From positions 70,791 through 134,790 of the forward strand of contig MKVB01000001.1 of assembly GCA_001899085.1 (NCBI GenBank): a stretch of 64,000 bases of DNA, written 5' to 3'. The notes under the pieces were generated by a model. The model was not told where the DNA came from and did no database searches. It saw only the letters and a list, made by a program, of their open reading frames with translations. A program made the position numbers and the translations under genes. Numbering within the stretch: position 1 is the stretch's first letter; every line of letters starts with the position of its first letter. Shown here one piece after another: positions 44,060 through 53,416 of this stretch. The DNA is from Devosia sp. 66-14. GTDB taxonomy: Bacteria > Pseudomonadota > Alphaproteobacteria > Rhizobiales > Devosiaceae.

Positions 44060-46738
44060 TTAGGCGGGTGTCTCCGCCTTCGTCTTCGATGCGGCCTTGG
44101 GCTTGGTCTCTGTCTTGGCAGTGGACTTGGCCTTCGCAGTCGACTTGGCCTTGGCCGCAGGTTTGGTTGTCGGTTTCTTGGCCGCCGCTTTCTTTGCCGG
44201 CGCCTTCTTGGCGCCGGCCGATCGCGACGAGGATTTCTTCGTGCCGGAGGCGCCACCCTTGGCCGCGATCAGTTCGAGCGCCTGCTCGATCGTCACGTCC
44301 TCGGGCTTCATCTCCTTGGGCAGCGTGGCGTTCACCTTGCCCTGATTCACATACGGTCCATAGCGACCAGCGCGGACCGAGATGGCGCCGCCATCATGCT
44401 CGAAGCTCTTGATCGCTGCCGGCGTGCCGCCGCTGCGACCGAACCGTCCACCGCCTGCCGCCTTCTGGGCCAGCAGGTCGACGGCCCGATTGAGCCCTAC
44501 CGTGAACACCTCTTCGACCTCGGGCAGGTTGGCATAGGTGCCATCGTGGAGGATGAACGGGCCATAGCGGCCGATGCCGGCCGTAATCGGCTTACCCGTC
44601 TCCGGGTGGTCGCCGACCGGGCGGGGCAACGACAGCAACCGCAACGCCTTGTCGAGCGTCAGGCTGTCGGGTGTCCAGCCCTTGGGCAGGGAGGAGCGCT
44701 TCGGCTCCGCACCGTCGCCAAGCTGCACATATGGACCGAAACGGCCGGACTTCAAGGCCACTTCGAGCCCGCTCTCGGGATCGGTGCCGAGGATGCCGTC
44801 GCCGGTGCCGGCCTCGCTGGCGCCGCCGCTCGCTGCATCGGAAAGCTGCATGGTGTAGCGGCATTCGGGGTAGTTCGAGCAGCCGATGAAGGCGCCGAAC
44901 TTGCCCAGCTTCAGCGACAGCTGGCCCTCGCCGCAATTGGGGCAACGGCGCGGATCGGAACCGTCGGCCTTGGCCGGGAAGATATGGTCGGCCAGCATCT
45001 CGTTGAGGGCATCGAGCACCTCGGAGACGCGGAGATCCTTGATCTCCTCGACATGCCCCTGGAAGTCCTTCCAGAACTCGCGCAGCACGTCCTTCCAGGC
45101 GAGCTTGCCGTCCGAGATCAGGTCGAGCTGCTCTTCGAGCGAGGCGGTAAAGCCGTATTCGACATAGCGGGTGAAGAAGCTCTCGAGGAACGCCGTGACG
45201 ATGCGGCCGCGATCCTCGGGGATCAGCACGCGTTTTTCGAGCCGGACATAGTTGCGGTCCTGCAGCACGGTGATCGTCGCGGCGTAGGTGGACGGACGAC
45301 CGATGCCGATCTCTTCCATCTTCTTGATCAGGCTGGCTTCCGAGTAGCGCGGCGGCGGCTGGGTAAAGTGCTGCTCGATCAGCGCCTGTTCCAGCTTCGG
45401 CCGATCGCCCACATTGAGCGGCGGCAGCTCGCGGCTATCCTCGTCTTCCTCGGCGTTGGGATCGCGATCCTCCTTGGCTTCGACACCATAAAGCGCGAGG
45501 AAGCCGGGGAAGGTGACGACCGAGCCGACGGCGCGCAGCGCGATGTCGCGGCTGGTGGCGAACACCGAGATATCGGCCGTGGTGCGCTCGATCTCGGCCG
45601 AACGCATCTGGCTGGCCAGCGTGCGCTTCCAGATCAGCTCGTAGAGCCGGTGCTTGTCCGGGTCGCCGCGCAGCGTGTCGGGGTGCCGGAACATGTCGGT
45701 CGGGCGGATGGCCTCGTGCGCTTCCTGCGCGTTCTTGGCCTTGGTCGAATAAATCCGGGCCTTCTCGGGCAGGTAGTCGGCGCCAAAGTTCTTCACGATG
45801 GCGCGGCGGGCCTGCTCGATGCCTTCCGGCGCCATCTGCACGGCGTCGGTTCGCATATAGGTGATGATGCCGTCCTCATAGAGGCGCTGCGCGATCTGCA
45901 TGGTGCGCGCCGGGGCAAAGCCGAGGCGCGAGGACGCATCCTGCTGCAGGCTCGAGGTGCTGAACGGTGCGTAGGGATTGCGCTTGGTGGGTTTCTTGTC
46001 GACGGCGCTGACACTGAACGTGCCCGCGGTGATCGCGGCCTTCAGCGCTTCGGCTTCCGCCCCGGTGCCGATGTCGAGCTTGTCGGTCTTTTTGCCGTCG
46101 ACCGAATAGAGCCGCGCCTCGAAGCTGCGGCCCTTCTCGTTGAGGCGCGCGCCGACTGACCAGTATTCCTGCGGGCGAAACTTCTCGATCTCGGACTCGC
46201 GGTCGCAGACCACGCGCAGCGCCACCGACTGGACGCGGCCGGCCGAGCGCGAGCCCGGGAGCTTCCGCCACAACACCGGAGACAGGGTGAAGCCGACAAG
46301 ATAGTCGAGGGCGCGGCGCGCCAGGTAGGCATCGACCAGCGGCTCGTCGATATCGCGCGGATTGCGCATCGCCTCGGTGATCGCGTCGCGGGTAATGGCG
46401 TTGAAGACGACGCGCTTGACCGGCTTGTCCTTGACCAGCTTCTTCTGCCTGAGCACGTCGAGCACGTGCCACGAGATCGCCTCGCCTTCGCGGTCGGGGT
46501 CGGTGGCGAGGATCAGCTCGTCTGCATTCTTCAGCGCATTGCCGATATCGGTCAGGCGTTTCTTCGATGCCGTATCGACTTCCCAGCTCATCGCGAAGTC
46601 TTCGTCGGGCAGCACCGAACCGTCTTTTGCGGGCAGATCGCGGACGTGACCGAAGCTGGCGAGGACCTCGTAGTCCTTGCCGAGATAGCCGCTGATCGTC
46701 TTGATCTTATTGGGACTTTCAACGATGACGAGCTTCAT
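44060..46738 (-). CDS. topA: DNA topoisomerase I
   Basis: 892-residue type IA topoisomerase that relaxes negative supercoils. The start at 46738 gives MKLVIVESPNKIKTI, the standard N-terminus. The active Tyr is in GIITYMRTDAVQ. The toprim motif ATDPDREGEAISWH is complete. A C-terminal zinc-ribbon CPNCGEGQL with CSNYPEC follows, then several repeats of about 55 residues (GRYGPF and FGPYVQ blocks), and a Lys/Ala-rich tail of about 70 residues. It is divergent from the GT-C-like gene across 172 bases. Confidence 0.97.
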   Translation of the reverse strand: MKLVIVESPNKIKTISGYLGKDYEVLASFGHVRDLPAKDGSVLPDEDFAMSWEVDTASKKRLTDIGNALKNADELILATDPDREGEAISWHVLDVLRQKKLVKDKPVKRVVFNAITRDAITEAMRNPRDIDEPLVDAYLARRALDYLVGFTLSPVLWRKLPGSRSAGRVQSVALRVVCDRESEIEKFRPQEYWSVGARLNEKGRSFEARLYSVDGKKTDKLDIGTGAEAEALKAAITAGTFSVSAVDKKPTKRNPYAPFSTSSLQQDASSRLGFAPARTMQIAQRLYEDGIITYMRTDAVQMAPEGIEQARRAIVKNFGADYLPEKARIYSTKAKNAQEAHEAIRPTDMFRHPDTLRGDPDKHRLYELIWKRTLASQMRSAEIERTTADISVFATSRDIALRAVGSVVTFPGFLALYGVEAKEDRDPNAEEDEDSRELPPLNVGDRPKLEQALIEQHFTQPPPRYSEASLIKKMEEIGIGRPSTYAATITVLQDRNYVRLEKRVLIPEDRGRIVTAFLESFFTRYVEYGFTASLEEQLDLISDGKLAWKDVLREFWKDFQGHVEEIKDLRVSEVLDALNEMLADHIFPAKADGSDPRRCPNCGEGQLSLKLGKFGAFIGCSNYPECRYTMQLSDAASGGASEAGTGDGILGTDPESGLEVALKSGRFGPYVQLGDGAEPKRSSLPKGWTPDSLTLDKALRLLSLPRPVGDHPETGKPITAGIGRYGPFILHDGTYANLPEVEEVFTVGLNRAVDLLAQKAAGGGRFGRSGGTPAAIKSFEHDGGAISVRAGRYGPYVNQGKVNATLPKEMKPEDVTIEQALELIAAKGGASGTKKSSSRSAGAKKAPAKKAAAKKPTTKPAAKAKSTAKAKSTAKTETKPKAASKTKAETPA

Positions 46739-46827
46739 GGAAGGGCTTTCGGGAGTGGCATTCGAACGCGGCGCAACATGGTGAAGCGCCCAAGGGCTGT
46801 CAACCAGCCCGGCGGCCGGGCGCGCCA

Positions 46828-46883
46828 TTCCCCCTATGGGGGAAGAAAAGTTGGGCACGAGCAAAGCATAAATGGACTCGTGC
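46828..46883. promoter_or_regulatory. Two inverted repeats between topA and the GT-C-like gene
   Basis: TTCCCCC-TAT-GGGGGAA (46828-46844) is a perfect palindrome, and GCACGAG...CTCGTGC (46855-46883, 15-base spacer) is a 7-bp inverted repeat. They lie in the 172-base divergent region and could be operators or transcript-leader hairpins. Confidence 0.4.
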
Positions 46884-46910
46884 TAAGCGGATGTCGTCTT
46901 GGGGGACGGC

Positions 46911-48257
46911 ATGCGCATCATCAAAGCCACGATCATCTTCCTGCTGGCATTTGTCGCCTTTGCCAGGCTGGCGCCGCAGGACCCGTTCAACCCGCAGCAT
47001 GTGACCCGCATCGCCCTCGCCCTGTCGCTGAGCGAAGGACGGGTCGATATCGACCAGTTGGCAGCCAATACCGTCGATAAGTCGTTTTTCGAGGGCCACT
47101 ACTACGCCGACAAGCCGCCCGGCGTGTCCATGCTCGCAGTGCCAGTGGTGCTGGCGACGCGTGCCGTTCTGGACAGTATGGCGCTCGGCAGCGACCCATC
47201 CGATCCGGCTGCGCTCGAAACCTATATCCGTGTCGTGGCGATCACCGTCATCGCCTTGCCGGCAGCGCTGGCGGTGATGCTGCTCTATGTGCTGGCGCTG
47301 CGCCTCGGCGCGAGCGGAGCCGCCGCCAGCTTTGCCGCCTGTGCCCTCGCGGTGGGGACGCCGTATTTCGGCTGGTCGTCCACCTTGTTCGCGCACGCCT
47401 TGTCGGGGGCGATCCTGCTCGGGGCCATGGCCGTGTCGATATTGAACCGCCCGGCAGGTTGGGTGGCGCCGGTTGCCGGAATGCTGCTCGGCTTCCTGCT
47501 GGTCGTCGACATCACGGCCGCTCCCGCCGGCGCGCTGGTCGGACTGTTCATCCTGCTGCGATCCGAGCGGCGCGTCCGCAGCTTCGTCGGGCTGGCGATC
47601 GGCGGGCTCGCGGGGCTGGCGCCGCTGCTGGTCTACAACCAGCTTGCCTTCGCCTCGCCGTTCCGCATGGGGTACTCGCAGGTCCAGGGCTTCGCCGGTA
47701 TGCAGCAGGGCTTTTTCGGTATCGGCCTGCCGCAACCGACGGTGCTGGGCGAACTGCTGTTCGGACACTTTCGCGGCCTGCTGCCGCTGGCGCCGGTCCT
47801 GCTGCTGGTGCCGATCGGGCTCTGGGCCATGTTCCGCTTCCTGCCCACCCGCGCCGTGGCCGTCGTCATCACCGGCGTGGTGCTGAGCTTCCTGCTGATC
47901 AATGCGGGCTATTACTACTGGGATGGCGGCTCCTCGACCGGTCCCCGCCACCTCGTCGCCGCGCTGCCGCTGGCCTGCCTGGCGCTGGCCTTTGCCTGGC
48001 CGCCGGGCTGGCCCGCGAAGCTCGTGGCGCTGCTGTTTCTGCTCGTCAGTCTCCTTATCTCGATGGTGGTTGCCAGCGTCGACCCGATGTCGCCGCCATG
48101 GTTCGAGCAGCCGTTCTTCGGCTACCTGCTGCCGGGCTTCTTTCAGGGAGGTTGGGTGGCGGCGACGCTGGCGACGGCGGTCATCTGGGTCGGGTTCGCC
48201 ATCGTCGGCCTGTGGCCGGATCGTTCAGGGGCGGAGCGCCACCAACTGGCCGCTTGA
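46911..48257 (+). CDS. GT-C-like multi-pass membrane protein (ArnT/RgtA-type glycosyltransferase-like)
   Basis: 448 residues with about ten to twelve hydrophobic segments. An early loop contains DKSFFEGHYYADKPPGVSML, resembling the catalytic periplasmic loop of dolichyl/polyprenyl-phosphate-dependent glycosyltransferases (the DKPPG stretch). GYYYWDGGSSTGPRHL near residues 340-355 is also family-like. A GGGGGA ribosome site precedes the ATG by four or five bases. The 3' end overlaps dprA by 33 bases on the opposite strand. It interrupts the dprA-topA adjacency. Substrate unknown; the call is at fold level. Confidence 0.72.
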   Translation: MRIIKATIIFLLAFVAFARLAPQDPFNPQHVTRIALALSLSEGRVDIDQLAANTVDKSFFEGHYYADKPPGVSMLAVPVVLATRAVLDSMALGSDPSDPAALETYIRVVAITVIALPAALAVMLLYVLALRLGASGAAASFAACALAVGTPYFGWSSTLFAHALSGAILLGAMAVSILNRPAGWVAPVAGMLLGFLLVVDITAAPAGALVGLFILLRSERRVRSFVGLAIGGLAGLAPLLVYNQLAFASPFRMGYSQVQGFAGMQQGFFGIGLPQPTVLGELLFGHFRGLLPLAPVLLLVPIGLWAMFRFLPTRAVAVVITGVVLSFLLINAGYYYWDGGSSTGPRHLVAALPLACLALAFAWPPGWPAKLVALLFLLVSLLISMVVASVDPMSPPWFEQPFFGYLLPGFFQGGWVAATLATAVIWVGFAIVGLWPDRSGAERHQLAA

Positions 48258-49343
48258 CCATTCCACCCGGCCCTCGAGGTCGAGTTCGAGCAGCAGCGTC
48301 TGCACGCGGCTGATGGCGATACCGGTGGATTTGATCACGTCGTCGACCGGGATCGGGGTGAGGCTGAGCGCCTCGATCAGGCGGGTGCGCTCGTCGTTCG
48401 ACGGCGGCGCGCTGTCGAACGGTTCTCCCTCCGACGACCAGTCCGGCTCCAGCAGGCTGCCGCGCGACGGATCGGCCTCGCGCAACGTCTCGATGATATC
48501 GGCGGCGCCGGTAATCAGCTTGGCGCCCTGCTGGATCAGCGCGTTGCCGCCTTCGGCGCGCGGATCGAGCGGCGAACCCGGCACGGCGAACACTTCGCGG
48601 TTCTGCTCCAGCGCCAGCCGGGCGGTGATCAGTGAACCCGAGCGCTTCGCCGCTTCGACCACCACCGTGCCGAGCGACAGCCCGGAGACGAGGCGGTTGC
48701 GGCGCGGGAAGTCACGCGCCCGCGGCGCCCAGCCGAGCGGCATCTCGGTGAGCAGCGCGCCGCCGTTCTCGACGATCTGGTGCGCCAGCCCGATGTTCTC
48801 GTCGGGGTAGATGTGGTTGAGACCGCCGGCCAGTACCGCCACGGTGCCGGTGCGAAGCGCCGCCTTGTGCGCGGCGGTGTCGATGCCGCGCGCGAGGCCG
48901 GAGACGACGCAATAGCCTGCCGCGCCGAGATCGACCGCCAGCATCTGCGCGAATTTCTGGCCGGCCGTGGACGCATTGCGCGCCCCCACGATGGCGACGC
49001 TGCGCTGCCAGTCCAGTTCGTAGCCGCCGGCGATGGTGACGAGGGGCGGAGCGCCGGCGATATGGCGGAGCAGCGGCGGATAGTCGGGCTCGCTGGAGCC
49101 GACCAGGCGGGCCCCGAGCCGTTCGGTGCCGGCGATCTCGTCCTCGGCTTCGGCCATCGAAGGAATGCGCGCCGCGGTGCCCAGCCGCTTCAGCAGGCCG
49201 GGCAGGGCGGCCAGTGCCGCTTCGGCCGAGCCTTCGCGACGCACCATCTGCCGGAAGGTCTGCGGTCCCACATTGTCGGTGCGGATGAGCCGCAGCCACG
49301 CCGTGCGTTCGGACGGCGTCAACACGATGCCGTCATGCGCCAT
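48225..49343 (-). CDS. dprA: DNA-processing protein DprA
   Basis: 372 residues binding single-stranded DNA and loading RecA during transformation. The Rossmann domain has GARNASTAGQKFAQML, SGLARGIDTAAHKAAL, GGLNHIYPDEN and FPRRNRLVSGLSLGTVVVEA. A C-terminal winged helix (IPVDDVIKSTGIAISRVQTL) is present. A GTG one codon upstream (49346) is an alternative start and directly follows the plsY stop. The 3' end overlaps the GT-C-like gene by 33 bases. Confidence 0.95.
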   Translation of the reverse strand: MAHDGIVLTPSERTAWLRLIRTDNVGPQTFRQMVRREGSAEAALAALPGLLKRLGTAARIPSMAEAEDEIAGTERLGARLVGSSEPDYPPLLRHIAGAPPLVTIAGGYELDWQRSVAIVGARNASTAGQKFAQMLAVDLGAAGYCVVSGLARGIDTAAHKAALRTGTVAVLAGGLNHIYPDENIGLAHQIVENGGALLTEMPLGWAPRARDFPRRNRLVSGLSLGTVVVEAAKRSGSLITARLALEQNREVFAVPGSPLDPRAEGGNALIQQGAKLITGAADIIETLREADPSRGSLLEPDWSSEGEPFDSAPPSNDERTRLIEALSLTPIPVDDVIKSTGIAISRVQTLLLELDLEGRVEWSSGQLVALRP

Positions 49344-49346
49344 CAC

Positions 49347-49979
49347 TCAGGCCTTGGGCTTTTCCGAGCCGATCTTCGGCTCGGTGCCGTTCCACAGCCG
49401 CCGGATGTTCTGCCAATGCTTGAAATACAGCACGAAACTAAGCAGCGCACAGGCCGCGGCGAAGGTGAAGCCCTGCATGTCGGTGCCGGCGAGGGTGTAG
49501 GCGAAGATCGGCGCCGTCGCGGCGGCGGTGAGAGCCGCCAGCGAGGAGAAGCGCCGGGCGACTGCGATCAGCAGCCATACCGCGCAGAAGATCAGGCCGA
49601 CCACCCAGTTCCAGGCCAGCAGCACGCCGATATAGGTGGCGACGCCCTTGCCGCCCTTGAACCCGAGCCAGACCGGGAAGACGTGGCCGAAGAATGCCCC
49701 GATGCCGGCGCCATAGACGATGTATTCGGCGGCGAGCGGCGACTCGGCGCCGGGAGCGAGGAAATACCGCGCCAGCAGCACCGCCGCAGCGCCCTTGCCG
49801 GCATCGAGCAGCAACGTCGCCGCTGCAAGCCAGCGATTGCCGGTGCGCAGTACGTTGGTCGCCCCGATATTGCCCGAGCCGATCGAGCGGATATCGATGC
49901 CGACGGCGCGTGTCAGCAACAGGCCGAACGGGATCGAGCCGAGGAGATACCCCAGGACAGTGGCGATCAGGAAGTTCAT
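49347..49979 (-). CDS. plsY: Acyl-phosphate glycerol-3-phosphate acyltransferase PlsY
   Basis: 210-residue integral membrane enzyme that acylates glycerol-3-phosphate with acyl-phosphate, the first step of phospholipid synthesis. The three catalytic loops are readable: YLLGSIPFGLLL with the conserved Ser, GSGNIGATNVLRTG, and GFKGGKGVATYIGVLL. Five hydrophobic segments. The start overlaps the pyrC-like stop by four bases, and dprA starts directly after its stop. Confidence 0.95.
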   Translation of the reverse strand: MNFLIATVLGYLLGSIPFGLLLTRAVGIDIRSIGSGNIGATNVLRTGNRWLAAATLLLDAGKGAAAVLLARYFLAPGAESPLAAEYIVYGAGIGAFFGHVFPVWLGFKGGKGVATYIGVLLAWNWVVGLIFCAVWLLIAVARRFSSLAALTAAATAPIFAYTLAGTDMQGFTFAAACALLSFVLYFKHWQNIRRLWNGTEPKIGSEKPKA

Positions 49980-51289
49980 GCGTCGGCCCCCTCAGCGGTC
50001 GCAGCATGGCTGAAGACCAGGCGCCCTGCAACGAACGTGTGCATGACCGCACCCTGCATCCGGGCGCCTTCGAAGGCCGAATTGCGCGAGCGCGAGCGCA
50101 GCGACGCTTCCTTGACCACCCACGGGAATTCCGGATCGAAGATGACGAGGTCGGCCGGCGCCCCGACGGCGATGCGCCCGGACTTGAGGCCGAGCAGTTC
50201 GGCGGGGCGGCTGGTCATGGCGCGCAGCAAGGTGATGAGCGGCACATCGCCCGAATGGACGAGGCGAAGCGCGGCGGCGAGGAGGGTCTCGAGCCCGACG
50301 GCGCCGTCGGACGCTTCGGCGAAGGGCTGGCGTTTCACCTCGGTATCCTGCGGATCGTGCGCCGAATGGATGGTGTCGATGGCGCCCGAGTTCAATCCGT
50401 CGATCACGGCGCGGCGGTCGTCTTCCGAGCGCAGCGGCGGCGACAGCTTGAAGAACGAGCGATAGGGCGCGACGTCGTTCTCGTTCAGCGTCAGGTTGTT
50501 GATCGAGATGCCGGCGGAGACGGTCGAGAGGCGGCGCTTGGCGGCGACCAGCAGGTCCACTGCGGCGCCGGTCGAGACCTGGGCTGCATGGTAACGGACG
50601 CCGGTCAGGGCAGCCAGTTGCAGGTCGCGGGCCAGGGGAATCGTTTCGGCTTCGATCGGGATGCCCTTGAGACCGGAAATGGTCGCCAGCGGCCCCTCGT
50701 TCATCACGCCGTCGCCGATCAGCGTGCGTTCGGCAACGTGGTGGATCACCGGCAGGTCGAAGTTGCGGGCATAGGTGAACGCGGCGCGCAGCAGCGCGGC
50801 AGACTGGATCGACTCGCGCCCGTCGGTGAGGGCGACGGCGCCGGCTTCCTTGAGCAGGCCGAACTCGGTGATCTCTTCGCCCTTGAGCCCGCGGGTGATC
50901 GCCGCGGCGGGGAGGATGTTGACCGAGGCCTTGGCCCCGGCGCGGCGGAGGATGAAATCGACCAGCGCGCCATCGTCGATGACTGGCGTGGTGTCGGGCA
51001 TCAGCACGAAGCTGGTCACGCCGCCTGCGGCAGCGGCCTCGGCCGCACTGGCCAGCGTCTCGCGATACTCGTGTCCGGGTTCGCCCGTGAACACCCGCAT
51101 GTCGATCAGGCCGGGCGCCACGACGAGGCCACGAGCATCATAGGTCTCCGCCCCATCGGGGATGCCCTGCGGCGCCCCGCTGCTGATGCCGGCAATCCTG
51201 CCCTTTTCCACCAGCACGGCGCCCGGGGCGTCGCGGTTGCTGGCAGGATCGACGATGCGCGCGTTGGCGATGACGACGGGCTTGCTCAT
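49976..51289 (-). CDS. Dihydroorotase-like protein (PyrC', metal ligands missing)
   Basis: 437 residues of the amidohydrolase superfamily. The site where an active dihydroorotase has the HxH metal motif (DxHxH) reads [13 protein letters not shown], and the late DHAP-type motif is SAHDPQD, so the binuclear metal site cannot form. VGKLxxPAD... end motifs are kept ([15 protein letters not shown]). The same substitution occurs in other Hyphomicrobiales pyrC genes beside pyrB. In Pseudomonas such inactive PyrC' subunits assemble with PyrB. I therefore annotate it as a pyrB-associated, probably non-catalytic subunit and not as an enzyme. Overlaps both neighbours by four bases. Confidence 0.85.
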   Translation of the reverse strand: MSKPVVIANARIVDPASNRDAPGAVLVEKGRIAGISSGAPQGIPDGAETYDARGLVVAPGLIDMRVFTGEPGHEYRETLASAAEAAAAGGVTSFVLMPDTTPVIDDGALVDFILRRAGAKASVNILPAAAITRGLKGEEITEFGLLKEAGAVALTDGRESIQSAALLRAAFTYARNFDLPVIHHVAERTLIGDGVMNEGPLATISGLKGIPIEAETIPLARDLQLAALTGVRYHAAQVSTGAAVDLLVAAKRRLSTVSAGISINNLTLNENDVAPYRSFFKLSPPLRSEDDRRAVIDGLNSGAIDTIHSAHDPQDTEVKRQPFAEASDGAVGLETLLAAALRLVHSGDVPLITLLRAMTSRPAELLGLKSGRIAVGAPADLVIFDPEFPWVVKEASLRSRSRNSAFEGARMQGAVMHTFVAGRLVFSHAATAEGADA

Positions 51290-52269
51290 TGCTCGGTCTC
51301 CCGGTCGGCAAGCAGGGCATCGAGCACCGCCATGCGCACGGCGACGCCCATCTCCACCTGCTCGGTGATCACCGAACGCGGCCCGTCGGCGATCGCCGGG
51401 TCGATCTCGACGCCGCGGTTCATCGGGCCCGGGTGCATGACGATCGCGTCGGGCTTGGCAAAGCTCAGCTTTTCCTCGTCGAGGCCGTAGAAGTGGTAAT
51501 ATTCGCGTACCGACGGGATCATCCTCCCATTGGCGCGCTCATGCTGCAGGCGCAGCATCATCACAACATCGGCGCCCTGCAGTCCCTGGCGCATATCGGT
51601 GAATACTTCCGTCGCAAGCGTTTCGATGCCCCTGGGCAGCAGGGTGCGTGGCGCGACCACCCGGGTGCGGGCCTGCATGGCGCCCAGCAGCAGGAGGTTC
51701 GAGCGGGCGACGCGCGAGTTGGCGATATCGCCGCAGATGGCGACTGTGAGCCCGGCGAGGCGGCCTTTGTGCTGGCGCATGGTTAGCGCATCGAGCAGCG
51801 CCTGGGTCGGGTGCTCATGCGCGCCATCGCCGGCATTGATCACCGAGCAGCCGACCTTCTGGCTGAGCAGTTCCACCGCGCCGGAAGCGCCGTGGCGCAC
51901 GATGATCACGTCCGGCCGCATGGCGTTGAGCGTCGCGGCGGTGTCGACCAGCGTCTCGCCCTTGGCGACCGACGAGGTCTTGACCGACATGTTGGTGACC
52001 TGCGCGCCGAGCCGTTTGCCGGCGATTTCGAAGCTCGACTGGGTGCGCGTCGAGTTCTCGAAGAACAGGTTGATCTGTGTCTTGCCCGACAGGGTCGGCA
52101 GGATCTTTCGCTCCTGCCGCGAGATCGGGATCATGGCCTCGGCCCGATCCAGCAGATCGACGATCTCATACTGGTTGAGCTGGCTGATGCCGAGAAGATG
52201 ACGATGACGGAAAGCGGGTCTCGCGACCCCCTGGCCGCCGGTGACCGATGCTGGCGAGGAAGTAGCCAT
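51286..52269 (-). CDS. pyrB: Aspartate carbamoyltransferase catalytic subunit
   Basis: 327 residues catalysing carbamoyl-phosphate plus aspartate to carbamoyl-aspartate in pyrimidine synthesis. The carbamoyl-phosphate loop [13 protein letters not shown] carries [16 protein letters not shown] carries HPTQ, and the aspartate loop is present in [12 protein letters not shown] (usual RxQxER) and [11 protein letters not shown]. The N-terminal 15 residues form a Ser/Ala-rich extension. It forms a 4-base overlap with the pyrC-like gene, matching a physical complex of the two products. Confidence 0.97.
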   Translation of the reverse strand: MATSSPASVTGGQGVARPAFRHRHLLGISQLNQYEIVDLLDRAEAMIPISRQERKILPTLSGKTQINLFFENSTRTQSSFEIAGKRLGAQVTNMSVKTSSVAKGETLVDTAATLNAMRPDVIIVRHGASGAVELLSQKVGCSVINAGDGAHEHPTQALLDALTMRQHKGRLAGLTVAICGDIANSRVARSNLLLLGAMQARTRVVAPRTLLPRGIETLATEVFTDMRQGLQGADVVMMLRLQHERANGRMIPSVREYYHFYGLDEEKLSFAKPDAIVMHPGPMNRGVEIDPAIADGPRSVITEQVEMGVAVRMAVLDALLADRETEQ

Positions 52270-52369
52270 GCCGCTCCGTTCCGAATGTTCGCGGGGGTCT
52301 AACCCGTAGGGTTCGGACTCGCAAGCCGCTCGGTCGATTATCCCCGTCGCAGCCGCCGGTCGAAAACCT

Positions 52370-52825
52370 TCATGAGCGGCGAAGCCGCTCCAGAGCCCCT
52401 TGCAGGATGTAGCTCGCCGCCAGCTTGTCGACCACCTCGGCGCGCTTGTCCCGGCGCATGTCTGCTTCGATCAGCGTACGGGTGACGGCGGCGGTCGACA
52501 GCCGCTCATCCCAGAACACGATCGGGATGCTGATCCTGGTGGCAAGGTTGCGGGCAAAGGCGCGGGTCGACTGCACCCGCGGCCCCTCGGAGCCATCCAT
52601 GTTGAGCGGCAGCCCGAGCACGATGCCGACCGCATTGTTCTCGGCGATCAGTTCCTGCAGGCGGATCGCATCCTGGGTGAACTTCAGTCGCTTGATGGTC
52701 TCGAGCGGCGTTGCCGAGTAGCGCATACCGTCGGAAATCGCCACGCCGATGGTCTTTGTGCCGAGATCGAGCCCCAGCAGCTTGCCGGTGGCGGGGAGGG
52801 CGGTGAGGTCGTTCTCGGTTGGCAT
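52370..52825 (-). CDS. ruvX: Putative pre-16S rRNA nuclease / Holliday junction resolvase YqgF (RuvX)
   Basis: 151 residues from the ATG at 52825. A TTG at 52837 is possible but neither start has a clear ribosome site. The RNase H-like core has [33 protein letters not shown] and [12 protein letters not shown], with the catalytic Asp residues in LGLDLG and in the late [14 protein letters not shown]. It is essential in many bacteria and matures the 5' end of 16S rRNA. It precedes pyrB by 100 bases. Confidence 0.93.
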   Translation of the reverse strand: MPTENDLTALPATGKLLGLDLGTKTIGVAISDGMRYSATPLETIKRLKFTQDAIRLQELIAENNAVGIVLGLPLNMDGSEGPRVQSTRAFARNLATRISIPIVFWDERLSTAAVTRTLIEADMRRDKRAEVVDKLAASYILQGALERLRRS

Positions 52826-52871
52826 AATCGTGGTCAATCACTATGATTAGGTTTGATTGGAGACGATTGCC

Positions 52872-53144
52872 ATGAGCACCCGAGTCCTGACGGCACATAT
52901 TCCGGAAGAGCTGGCGGAGAAAGTGGATCGCTACGCCGAATCCATGGAGCGCTCCCGCGCCTGGATCGTCAAGCAGGCGCTTTCCAACTGGGTTGAGTGG
53001 GAGGAAGAGAAGCTTCGCCGCACACTGGAAGGGCTCGCCGATGTCGACGCTGGCCGTCTCATCGATCACGAGGACATGGTGGCTTGGGCAAATAGCCTCG
53101 GCACGGACAAGCCGCTACCTCCGCCACTCCCGCGCAAAAGATGA
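52872..53144 (+). CDS. CopG/RHH-type antitoxin
   Basis: 90 residues. The first half is a ribbon-helix-helix DNA-binding domain: TRVLTAHIPEELAEKVDRYA, then SRAWIVKQALSNW. The acidic C-terminal part (EEEKLRRTLEGLADVDAGRLI) is the toxin-binding tail. The start at 52872 has GGAG nine bases upstream. The stop overlaps the toxin by four bases (ATGA). It should repress its own promoter. It is divergent from ruvX across 46 bases. Confidence 0.9.
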   Translation: MSTRVLTAHIPEELAEKVDRYAESMERSRAWIVKQALSNWVEWEEEKLRRTLEGLADVDAGRLIDHEDMVAWANSLGTDKPLPPPLPRKR

Positions 53145-53416
53145 GAGTACGCTGGACCGAGAACGCCCGGCACGATCTTGTCAGGCTTGAATCGTTTCTC
53201 AGCCCCGTCAATGAACTCGCTGCGGCGCGCGTGGTGCGAATGCTGGTTTCGGCGCCAGATAAGTTGCTCGGTATGCCGCGAATGGGCGAACGCGTCGAGG
53301 AGATCCCCGATAGGGAGGTGCGCCGCATGTTGGCTGCTCCATACGAGCTTCTTTACGAAATCCTTCCCGACGAGATTGCTATCCTTCGGGTCTTCCACAC
53401 CCGTGAGGCCCGATGA
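53141..53416 (+). CDS. RelE/ParE-type toxin
   Basis: 91 residues of the ParE/RelE fold: VRWTENARHDLVRLESFL at the N-terminus, MGERVEEIPDREVRRML and the closing YELLYEILPDEIAILRVFHTRE, the typical last strand. Basic residues in REVRRML could contact RNA or gyrase. ParE-type and RelE-type activities cannot be separated by reading. It is overlapped by four bases on both sides, by the antitoxin and by the next gene. Confidence 0.9.
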   Translation: MRVRWTENARHDLVRLESFLSPVNELAAARVVRMLVSAPDKLLGMPRMGERVEEIPDREVRRMLAAPYELLYEILPDEIAILRVFHTREAR

